From CAZUCD01 sp964618855 (GTDB taxonomy: Bacteria; Sumerlaeota; Sumerlaeia; SLMS01; JANRJK01): a stretch of DNA of 23,885 bases. Every line of letters begins with the position of its first letter. Within the stretch, counting starts at the first letter, position 1. The notes under the pieces were generated by a model. It ran no database searches. It saw nothing but the letters and a program-made list of their open reading frames with translations, and was not told the origin of the DNA. Made by a program: the position numbers and the translations under genes. Positions 1 through 6,669 of the stretch are shown piece after piece. The stretch covers positions 1 through 23,885 of the forward strand of contig CAZUCD010000049.1 in NCBI GenBank assembly GCA_964618855.1. Reading direction: 5' to 3'.

Positions 1-1
1 G

Positions 2-1018
2 CCGAAGAAATTCCAGAACGCGATCATCTCGCGCATCAAGATCATGTCGGAGCTGGACATCTCGGAGCGGCGCCTGCCGCAGGACGGGCGCTTCCGCATC
101 AAGTACAACGGGCGTCCGATCGACTTCCGCGTCAGCACGTGCCCGATCGTGTACGGCGAGAAGGTCGTGATCCGTATCCTCGACTCCGGCAAGCTGATGC
201 TCAATCTCGCCGACCTTGGGTTCGACCCGGTGGACATGGAGCGCATCGAGGCGGCGATCCGGCTGCCGTGGGGCATGTCGCTGATCACGGGGCCCACGGG
301 TTCCGGCAAGTCGACGACGCTCTACTCGGCCATCTCCACGATCAACGACCCGCGCAAGAACATCTGCACCTGCGAGGACCCCGTCGAATACAATCTGAAG
401 GGGATCAACCAGGTTCCCGCCAAGCCCGACATCGGGCTGACGTTCGCCTCGGCGCTGAAGAGCTTCCTGCGCCAGGACCCGGACATCATCATGGTGGGCG
501 AGATCCGCGACCTGGAAACCGGCGGCATCGCCATCAAGGCGGCGCTCACCGGCCACCTTGTTCTCTCGACGCTTCACACGAACGACGCCCCCTCGACGAT
601 CCAGCGCCTCGACAACATGGGCATCGAGCGGTTCCTCATCACCGCGGCACTCAACCTCGTGGAGGCCCAGCGCCTCGTGCGGCGCGTGTGCAAGAACTGC
701 CGCACGGAGTACAAGCCGGACCCGGACCTTGTGAAGAGCCTCGGCATCAAGGAGGAGAACCCGGTTTTCTACAAGGGCGCGGGGTGCGAGGTCTGCCGCG
801 GATCCGGGAACAAGGGGCGCGTCGGCCTGTACGAGGTGATGTCCGTCACGGACAACATACGCAACGCCATCATGGAGAACGTCCTCACCAACAAGCTGAA
901 GCAGATGGCGGTGAGCGAGGGCATGACGACGCTGCGCATGGCGGGCGTTCGCAAAGTCGTGCAGGGCCTGACGAACGTCGAGGAAGTTCTCGGGGCGACG
1001 ATGGCGGACGAACTGTAG
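2..1018 (+). CDS. Type II secretion / type IV pilus assembly ATPase (GspE/PilB family), 5'-truncated
   Basis: This is a hexameric cytoplasmic ATPase that powers pseudopilus or pilus assembly at the inner membrane. The reading frame is already open at base 2, and the residues before the first in-frame ATG (position 44) match the family (ISRIKIMSELDISERRLPQ), so that ATG is internal and the gene begins upstream of the window. In the 338 visible residues: Walker A GPTGSGKS at about 97-104, an acidic Asp-box around CEDPVEY, Walker B IIMVGEIRD at about 162-170, and a His-box around LSTLHTNDAPS. A zinc-type tetracysteine follows (CKNC at 230-233, CEVC at 262-265). The C-terminus GLTNVEEVLGAT is typical of the family. 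The N-terminal domain that would separate PilB from GspE is missing, so I cannot choose between them. It ends 7 nt from a convergent gene. Confidence 0.95.
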   Translation, partial: PKKFQNAIISRIKIMSELDISERRLPQDGRFRIKYNGRPIDFRVSTCPIVYGEKVVIRILDSGKLMLNLADLGFDPVDMERIEAAIRLPWGMSLITGPTGSGKSTTLYSAISTINDPRKNICTCEDPVEYNLKGINQVPAKPDIGLTFASALKSFLRQDPDIIMVGEIRDLETGGIAIKAALTGHLVLSTLHTNDAPSTIQRLDNMGIERFLITAALNLVEAQRLVRRVCKNCRTEYKPDPDLVKSLGIKEENPVFYKGAGCEVCRGSGNKGRVGLYEVMSVTDNIRNAIMENVLTNKLKQMAVSEGMTTLRMAGVRKVVQGLTNVEEVLGATMADEL

Positions 1019-1029
1019 GCCGGACCTAC
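1015..1029. terminator. Short inverted repeat across the convergent stop codons
   Basis: GTAGG (1015-1019) and CCTAC (1025-1029) form a 5-bp inverted repeat with a 5-nt loop. The TAG of the secretion ATPase and the stop codon of the convergent lipid kinase lie within the two arms. It is too short to be convincing as a terminator by itself and has no T-tract, but nothing else in the 7-nt gap could end transcription. Confidence 0.25.
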
Positions 1030-1472
1030 CGGAAGGCGCGCGCGCCAAGGATCAACAGGGAAGCGATCAGCGCGCCGGCGGCAGACACGAGCACGGCGCC
1101 GGCGGCCGCATCCTTGGCGATCTTCGCGAGTTCGTGCCACTCCTGCGTCACCAGGTCCACGGTGGCCTCGACGGCGCTGTTCATCAGTTCCGCAGCGAAG
1201 ACAATCGCGAACGCGACCGCCAGAACCGCCCACTCCACCGCGCCAAGCCCGAGCCACACCCCCGCGCCCGAGATGACGAGCGATGCGGCCGCGTAGTTGC
1301 GCATGTTGCGCTGGTGGCGGAACGTGTGCGCGACGCCGTCGAGGGCGTACCTCGCCGTCGTTCCCATGAGGGCGACATACTCGATGGGGCCGCGGGGACG
1401 CTTCTCGCGGGGGAGCACGGGCCGCTTCCTGCGGCGGGGGCCGGGGGTCGCCCGCGGGGACGGATTGCTCAC
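1026..1472 (-). CDS. dgkA: DgkA-type diacylglycerol/undecaprenol kinase, integral membrane
   Basis: This is a small membrane lipid kinase of the prokaryotic DAGK family, which phosphorylates diacylglycerol or undecaprenol for lipid recycling. Family signatures are visible: RNMRNYAAAS ahead of the first membrane helix, AAELMNSAVEATVDL carrying the conserved Glu/Asn/Glu residues of the active site, and KIAKDAAAGAVLVSA leading into the last helix. Three hydrophobic segments are seen, as expected. I chose the GTG at 1472 because it overlaps the TGA of the upstream kinase gene (GTGA), a usual sign of translational coupling; this gives 148 aa. An ATG at 1367 would give 113 aa, closer to the usual family length, and would drop an Arg/Pro-rich 35-residue extension. 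The family assignment is firm; the start and exact lipid substrate are not. Confidence 0.85.
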   Translation of the reverse strand: MSNPSPRATPGPRRRKRPVLPREKRPRGPIEYVALMGTTARYALDGVAHTFRHQRNMRNYAAASLVISGAGVWLGLGAVEWAVLAVAFAIVFAAELMNSAVEATVDLVTQEWHELAKIAKDAAAGAVLVSAAGALIASLLILGARAFR

Positions 1473-3076
1473 TGGGGGACCCGCGCCGGAAGGATGATCT
1501 CCACGCAAAGTCCGCCGAGTTCCTCGTCGTTCGAGGCGTCCACGCGGCCGTGGTTCTCGTCGGCAAACTTCGCGACCATGGCGAGCCCGAGCCCCGTCCC
1601 GGTGGATCCCTTGGTCGAGTAGAATGGCTTGAAAATCTCCGCCACCTTTTCGTCGGGGACGCCGGGACCACTGTCGGCGACGGCGAAGACGACCGAGTCG
1701 CCCTCCCGGGCCGCTGCCAGGCGGATGCGGCCTCCCTGCTTCGTGGCCTCGACCGCGTTCGAAAGCAGGTTCATCAGCGCGCGCGACAACCGGTACTCGT
1801 CCAGCATCAGGGCGCCGTCGATCTCGCACTCGAGTTCGAGGACGTGCGTGCGGGCGATGATGGGTGTGAAGAAGGACTCGCAGAGTTCCGCGAGGAACTT
1901 GGGCACGTTCACGGGGGAGAGTTCGGGCTCCCTGTGCTTTGAGAAGTCGAGTATGTCGAGGACGGTGCTTTCGAGGCGCATGACGCCCCGGCCGAGCAGT
2001 TCGTTGGCGGCGGCCGCGCCGGCGAGGTCCTGCTTCTGAACGGCGCGGCCGAGAATGTCGGTGGTGCCGCGGAAGATTGTCAGGAGGTTCTTCATGCAGT
2101 GTGAGACGCTGGACATGGTGGCGCCCACGGCGGCGAGGCGCTCGTTCTGGACGGAGCGCGCGCTGAGCTCGCGGTGAACGAGGGAGGCGGCGATCATGCT
2201 GGCGAAGACGTCGGCTGCGGCCATGTCCGAGGGCGTCAGCGTGCGGCCCTGCTCGGTCGAGGAGAAGTTCACGACGCCGAGGACGCGGTCGCCATGGGTC
2301 AGCGGGGCGCTCACGGCGCTGTGCACGGTGCGGGCCTGCTCCGATGAGGTGGCCAACTGCCCGAGGATGTGGCGTGCGCGGCGGTTGCGGATCACCCATG
2401 CGCTGATGCTGTCGGGCTTGATGTCGAGAAGGTCGCCGACCTTGAGGCCCGGGGGCATGCCGACCTCGGCGGCGAGGCGGAGCTTTTCCCCATCAAGGAG
2501 GAGGATCGACGACCGGTCCACGTGGAGCTCGGATGAGAACAGGCGCAGGAGCTTGCGCAGGTGGGGCGTCTCTCCCGTGTCGCCGAGCTCATGCGCGGCC
2601 CGCGACAGCGTCCGCAGCCACCGGTAGGGATTCGAGACGATGTCGTGGGCCTCGGACACGGGCCTTGCGAGTTCGGCGGCCACTTCCGCCGCAGGCATGC
2701 CGATCGGCAGCACCGTGGTGACGCCCGACTGGAGCAGGGCAAGGGTCTCCCCCTCGCGCAGGAAGGGCGCCATCACGGCGAGCCTCGAGGGGCGGAGGGT
2801 GAGGTCGATGGACTGGGCGCAGCGGACGACGTCCTCGAAGGCGAGTCCGCTCTCCGGCGCGTGGAGGATGACGGCCCAAAGCTCCCCCGGGGTACGGAAG
2901 GAAAGGAGGTATGGGGTCATCCAGTTGTCGGCGTCGATGTGGACGGGGCTGCGTGCCCCCGCCCCGAGGGCGGCGGTAAGGTCCGAGGGGAAGGCGTCCC
3001 CGCGAGAACCGACGACGAGGGGCTGGACGGACCGCGGAGCGCGCGCGGCGGCTTCCGAGGACGGAATGGTTTCCAT
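1469..3076 (-). CDS. GAF-domain sensor histidine kinase with degenerate receiver-like N-terminus
   Basis: This is a soluble sensor kinase of 535 aa with no predicted membrane segment. Residues about 66-138 read like a response-regulator receiver fold, but the phosphoacceptor Asp is replaced (ILHAPES, His72 where Asp is expected). A GAF domain follows (about 153-302). The dimerisation helix has phosphoacceptor His326 in SVSHCMKNLLT. The ATPase domain shows an N-box (MNLLSNAVEAT), G1 (ADSGPGVP), F-box (IFKPFYSTKG) and G2 (GTGLGLAM). I chose the ATG at 3076 because GGAG lies 8 nt upstream; 34 more in-frame residues upstream look non-coding. No response regulator is adjacent, so its partner is elsewhere. 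The 3' end overlaps the lipid kinase start (GTGA), suggesting co-expression. The signal is unknown. Confidence 0.93.
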   Translation of the reverse strand: METIPSSEAAARAPRSVQPLVVGSRGDAFPSDLTAALGAGARSPVHIDADNWMTPYLLSFRTPGELWAVILHAPESGLAFEDVVRCAQSIDLTLRPSRLAVMAPFLREGETLALLQSGVTTVLPIGMPAAEVAAELARPVSEAHDIVSNPYRWLRTLSRAAHELGDTGETPHLRKLLRLFSSELHVDRSSILLLDGEKLRLAAEVGMPPGLKVGDLLDIKPDSISAWVIRNRRARHILGQLATSSEQARTVHSAVSAPLTHGDRVLGVVNFSSTEQGRTLTPSDMAAADVFASMIAASLVHRELSARSVQNERLAAVGATMSSVSHCMKNLLTIFRGTTDILGRAVQKQDLAGAAAANELLGRGVMRLESTVLDILDFSKHREPELSPVNVPKFLAELCESFFTPIIARTHVLELECEIDGALMLDEYRLSRALMNLLSNAVEATKQGGRIRLAAAREGDSVVFAVADSGPGVPDEKVAEIFKPFYSTKGSTGTGLGLAMVAKFADENHGRVDASNDEELGGLCVEIILPARVPQ

Positions 3077-3194
3077 GGGAGGCTCTCCAAGTTTTTCGAA
3101 CGTTACAGTCCCGCGGTGATGAGGCGGCATGCTGAGCCAATCCCCTCGCGCCGCCGTGGGGAACCACAATCTTGGCACCCCAAGTTTCCGCCCT

Positions 3195-3226
3195 CCGACC
3201 TTTCGACTTTTTGATCCTTCGACTCC
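3195..3226. repeat. Four tandem degenerate 8-bp repeats
   Basis: Four consecutive 8-mers fit the consensus YYGAYYYY on the + strand: CCGACCTT, TCGACTTT, then TTGATCCT and TCGACTCC. On the minus strand, the transcribed one here, they read as purine-rich units around GTC or ATC. They lie in the 168-nt spacer between the metallophosphoesterase stop and the histidine kinase start. Nothing else is recognised in this spacer. Confidence 0.6.
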
Positions 3227-3244
3227 CCTCCCCTGATGGGCGGC

Positions 3245-4318
3245 TCAGTCGAGGCTGCCGACTGCGGCCTCCCATGAGGCACTGCCGGGGAGGACACGGG
3301 CGAAGTGAAGCGGCTGGTTCACCGAGTGGCGCCCGGGGGAGACCCGTCTGGCGAGCGGGCGCCAAGTGCCGGTGTTCAGGAAGGTGACGCCCTCGTGATC
3401 GACCCGAGCGCATTCGTGGGTGTGGCCAAAGGCGACGATCCTGAGGACGTGGGGGAGTTCCGGGCTGCGGGTGCGCAGCAGGCGGGAGAGGTCGCGCCGG
3501 ACGGCTTCGCGGAACGCGGTCCCCTGCCGTGCGAGGAGGCTCGTCCGGTCCATCCCGGACGCGGAGAGCGCACCGGCGAGACAGTCGCCAAAGCGCATTC
3601 CGCGGCGCTCGATCCTCAGGAATGCGCCGATGGCGTCCTGCGGGGCGATCTCCGGCAGTCCTGCCGACCAGGCGTCCCGCAACTCCAGCAGCATGTCCGG
3701 CAGGTCGAGTTTGTCGATCAGCGGCAGCCTCCCCTCGAGGTTGTTGACCAGGAGGCGATTGATCATCCTGCCGATGCAGGCATCGTTGGGCGTGCGGCGG
3801 CGTATGCGGTTCCACGCATCCCACCTATGCCCGTGCACGACCCAAAGTCCCGCCTGATCGTCCTTCAGGCTCCAAGCCGGGGCGCCGCCCGAGGACTCGT
3901 TGAGTCGCGGGAGGACCTCGGAGAGCACTCGCCAGGCGGAAGGCTCGCACAAGGCGTGGTCGTGGTTGCCCAGCAGGATGGTGAGCTTTCCCCCTTCGCC
4001 GAGCCAGGCGCGCAGCGCCGCGACGACACCCGGGTGCGCGGCGAGCGTGCGGGTGATTGCGTTCGAAACGCGCTCCCCGCGCGCCCGGACCTGCCATAAG
4101 TCGGCGAAGTCCCCCGCAATCACGAGATGTGGCGCCGCGCCGAGCCTGCGGATGGAGGCGAGTTCCCGGGAGAGGAACCCCGCGAGCCGGGCCGCGAGCG
4201 CCCGCATCGCCTCCCCACGATTCTCCGGGCCTGCAGGTTTTGGCCCCCAGGCAAGGAAGTCCTCGCGTTCGTCCCCGCAGCCGAGGTGCAGGTCGCTCAG
4301 GATCAAGTAGCCGTTCAT
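3245..4318 (-). CDS. Calcineurin-like metallophosphoesterase (LpxH-like)
   Basis: This is a two-metal phosphoesterase of 357 aa. The five metal-binding blocks appear in order: SDLHLG (Asp9, His11), GDFADLW (Asp70, Asp73), GNHDH (117-121), VVHGHRWD (His162, His164) and FGHTH (297-301). The GDxxDxW form of block two is also seen in UDP-2,3-diacylglucosamine hydrolases (LpxH/LpxI-like enzymes of lipid A synthesis) and related YdjB-type proteins. This protein is about 100 residues longer than E. coli LpxH, with a long insert between the HGH and GHTH blocks. Substrate is therefore open. The start is the ATG at 4318, with GGAG 7 nt upstream. It is first in a minus-strand run ahead of the GAF kinase (168-nt spacer) and is divergent from the hybrid kinase. 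Confidence 0.9.
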   Translation of the reverse strand: MNGYLILSDLHLGCGDEREDFLAWGPKPAGPENRGEAMRALAARLAGFLSRELASIRRLGAAPHLVIAGDFADLWQVRARGERVSNAITRTLAAHPGVVAALRAWLGEGGKLTILLGNHDHALCEPSAWRVLSEVLPRLNESSGGAPAWSLKDDQAGLWVVHGHRWDAWNRIRRRTPNDACIGRMINRLLVNNLEGRLPLIDKLDLPDMLLELRDAWSAGLPEIAPQDAIGAFLRIERRGMRFGDCLAGALSASGMDRTSLLARQGTAFREAVRRDLSRLLRTRSPELPHVLRIVAFGHTHECARVDHEGVTFLNTGTWRPLARRVSPGRHSVNQPLHFARVLPGSASWEAAVGSLD

Positions 4319-4590
4319 GATGGTGCTCCGTTCGAGTATGGGGAACCAGGCTGCGCGGTCGAGGGGGGAGGCGTCTCTTGGAAGGCTTCGAGGGGCGCTC
4401 GACTTTCCATCGAATTGCAGCGGAGGGGGCCTGAAAGGAAGCGCCCATGCGCTCCCCCTGGCGTCCGCAGGTTCGAGTGGAAACGACGTGTGATTCGGAC
4501 GATGGGGACTTTTGCTTTTGACCGCGCGACGACGATCTCGGAGTGTGGCCTCCATCGAGTTCCTGTTCCGTGGGACCCAAGGCGGACCTG
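4319..4590. promoter_or_regulatory. Divergent intergenic region, longest gene-free stretch
   Basis: This 272-nt region must hold the promoters for the phosphoesterase (leftward) and the hybrid kinase (rightward). I see GTTCGAGT twice (4330-4337 and 4471-4478), TCGAGGGG twice (4359-4366, 4388-4395), and an imperfect hairpin around 4428-4460 (GGGGG...AGCGC, loop, GCGCT...CCCCC). No convincing -35/-10 pair stands out. An in-frame GTG at 4543 could extend the kinase, but it has a weak ribosome site. Confidence 0.4.
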
Positions 4591-6627
4591 ATGCGCGGTG
4601 CCGACACGGCGTCACATTCGGGAAGTCCCCTGCGTGGGCGCGCGGAGTTCCTGCGGCTCGCGCTCGACCGCTCGCCCATGGGGCTTGTCGTGTGGGACGA
4701 GCGCATGCGGGTCGCTGAGTGGAGCGCGGGCGCGACGCGCATCTTTGGCTACGCGGCGGAGGAGGCGATCGGGCGCTCGTTCGACTTCATGATCCCGGAA
4801 CCCGACCGGATGAAGGTCGAGGCGGTGGTGCGCGCGCTGTTTGCGCACGACGGCGGCCGCCACAGCCGCAACCACAACACGACCCGAGATGGGCGCGTCA
4901 TTCTGTGCGACTGGCACAACATCGAGCTGCTGGACGACTCGGGTTCCGTGATCGGCATCGCCTCGCTGGTGGAGGACGCCTCGGAGAAGGCGCGGGGCGA
5001 GACGGCGATGCGCGAGCGCGAGGAGCTGCTCGGCCTGCTCCTTCGCCAGGACGTCGCGGGAATCTACTTCGCCACGGTGGACGATCCCGTCGATTGGGGC
5101 GAGGAGGTGGACAAGGAGGCGGCGATTTCGCAGGTGCTTTCGCGGCAGCGGCTGACCGTGGCCAACGATGAGTTCCTCCGCGCATATGGGCAGAAGCGCG
5201 AGGATGCGATGGGCCACTACCCGGGGGAGGATTTCGACGGGGACCTTCCCGCGCGGCGGGCCCTTTACCGGCGCATTTTTGACGAGGGCGCGGTCCACAC
5301 GGAGACCGTGGACACGCGGGTGGATGGCACACCGCTGATCGTGGAGGGGCACTTCTTCGCTTTGAGGGACGCGCGTGGCCGGATTCGCGGCCACGCGGGC
5401 ATCCAGCGCGACGTGACGCGCGAGCGGCGCGCGCAGGAGGAGGCGCTGCGTGCGCGCGAGGCGCTTGCGCAGGAGGAGCGGCTGGAGGGGCTCGGCCGCC
5501 TTGCGAGGCACATCGCGCACGACCTGAACAACGCGCTCTCGCCGATGCTGTCCGGGGTGGAGCTGGCCCGGAGGTCGATCCCCGAGGACGGGCGCGCGGC
5601 GCGCGAACTGGCCGAGATCGCGCGCGCAATCGACCGCGCCACGGAACTCTCCCGGCGGCTCGCGCACTTTGCGCGCGGTGAAGGGGGTGCCGCAACGGTC
5701 GTGGACCTCGTGCGCGCCGTCGCCTCGTGGCGGGACACGCGCATGCCCAGGCGTGATGGCATCGTGGCCACGTTCCAGCTTCCCGCCGCGCCGGTGAAGG
5801 TGGCGGTGAATGCGGAGGCCCTTGCCGAGGTGCTGGGAGTCCTCGCCGAGAATGCCATGGATGCGATGCCGTACGGCGGGCCGCTGCTCGTGACGCTCGC
5901 GGAGGCGGACGCGCGAAGCCTGCCGGGAGCGGAGTCGCTCGCCACGGCCCGCGTCGCCGTCCTCGAGGTCGCGGACTCCGGGCACGGGATGGCGCAGGAC
6001 CTGGCGGAGAACCTGTTCACGCCATTCTACCGCTCCCGCGAAGGCATCGGCGAATCGGGGCTTGGGTTGGCGCTCGTACGGCGGTTCCTCCTTGAGTCAG
6101 GAGGGGTGGGTCACGCGGAGAGCACTCCGGGCCGGGGGACACGCGTACGCCTCGTGATCCCGATCATCGGAGAGGCGCCCGCCGTGGAGGCCGTGCCCGC
6201 CGCGCTCGGCAGCATGACGATCCACCTGGGCGAGACGCTGCTGCTCGCCGAGGACGAGGAGGGTGTGCGGCACGCGGCGGCCAGGGTCTTCCATGCCCTC
6301 GGCTTCAAGGTGATCGAGGCGGGGGATGGGGACGAGGCGCTCGCGCTGGCGCGTGAACTCGGGGAGCCGTTGCACTTCCTCGTCACGGACCTGCAGATGC
6401 CGGGACGGGACGGGTTGAGCCTTGCGCGCGAAGTCGCGCGCGTGAGCCCCGACACGGCCATCCTGATCATGAGCGCATTCGCTGACGAGCGTGTGTCGGA
6501 CGGGGTGCTCGCGGAGTTGGGCGCGCTGTTCCTGCGGAAGCCCTACCGCGTGGTGGACCTTGTGGCGAGGTTGCGGGAGTTGCGGAGGCGGACGCTGGGG
6601 AAGAGGACCAGGGGGAGGCGCGGGTAG
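4591..6627 (+). CDS. PAS-PAS hybrid sensor histidine kinase with C-terminal receiver
   Basis: This is a cytoplasmic hybrid kinase of 678 aa. PAS 1 lies at about 18-135 (SPMGLVVWDERMRVAEWS). PAS 2 lies at about 145-278 and ends in IQRDVTRERRAQEE, leading into a short coiled coil. The dimerisation domain has phosphoacceptor His310 in HIAHDLNNALSPM. The ATPase domain has LAENAMDAMP (N-box), ADSGHGM (G1), LFTPFYRSR (F-box) and SGLGLALVRR (G2). The receiver domain at about 549-664 has phosphoacceptor Asp600 (VTDLQMPGRDG) and the conserved Lys650 (FLRKPY). The start is the ATG at 4591, with AAGG 8 nt upstream; the GTG at 4543 is less likely. There is no output domain and no phosphotransfer gene nearby, so the relay partner is elsewhere. 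It ends at a strong hairpin. Confidence 0.93.
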   Translation: MRGADTASHSGSPLRGRAEFLRLALDRSPMGLVVWDERMRVAEWSAGATRIFGYAAEEAIGRSFDFMIPEPDRMKVEAVVRALFAHDGGRHSRNHNTTRDGRVILCDWHNIELLDDSGSVIGIASLVEDASEKARGETAMREREELLGLLLRQDVAGIYFATVDDPVDWGEEVDKEAAISQVLSRQRLTVANDEFLRAYGQKREDAMGHYPGEDFDGDLPARRALYRRIFDEGAVHTETVDTRVDGTPLIVEGHFFALRDARGRIRGHAGIQRDVTRERRAQEEALRAREALAQEERLEGLGRLARHIAHDLNNALSPMLSGVELARRSIPEDGRAARELAEIARAIDRATELSRRLAHFARGEGGAATVVDLVRAVASWRDTRMPRRDGIVATFQLPAAPVKVAVNAEALAEVLGVLAENAMDAMPYGGPLLVTLAEADARSLPGAESLATARVAVLEVADSGHGMAQDLAENLFTPFYRSREGIGESGLGLALVRRFLLESGGVGHAESTPGRGTRVRLVIPIIGEAPAVEAVPAALGSMTIHLGETLLLAEDEEGVRHAAARVFHALGFKVIEAGDGDEALALARELGEPLHFLVTDLQMPGRDGLSLAREVARVSPDTAILIMSAFADERVSDGVLAELGALFLRKPYRVVDLVARLRELRRRTLGKRTRGRRG

Positions 6628-6629
6628 CT

Positions 6630-6662
6630 CCCGGGGTCGCGATCCATGTTCGCGACCCCGGG
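6630..6662. terminator. Bidirectional hairpin terminator, perfect 13-bp stem
   Basis: The arms 6630-6642 (CCCGGGGTCGCGA) and 6650-6662 are exact reverse complements with a 7-nt loop. The hairpin fills the 42-nt gap between the convergent stop codons of the hybrid kinase and the aldehyde dehydrogenase. There is no T-tract on either side, so it would work as a non-canonical or bidirectional terminator, or protect the two 3' ends. Confidence 0.75.
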
Positions 6663-6669
6663 CCGCCGG

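Noticed and set aside
1..43. Treating the ATG at 44 as the start of the secretion ATPase
   Set aside because: The frame is open to base 2 and the preceding residues match the family, so the gene continues off the left edge.
1473..2399. Long open extension upstream of the lipid kinase in the same frame, under the GAF kinase gene
   Set aside because: It is Arg/Pro-rich with no recognisable domain and lies entirely opposite the codon pattern of a clear histidine kinase in another frame of the same strand; a GC-rich shadow.
3195..3226. CRISPR array
   Set aside because: Units are 8 bp, degenerate and have no spacers.
4612..5985. A 457-codon minus-strand open frame opposite the hybrid kinase
   Set aside because: His/Arg/Leu-rich product without motifs; shadow of the PAS and kinase coding sequence.
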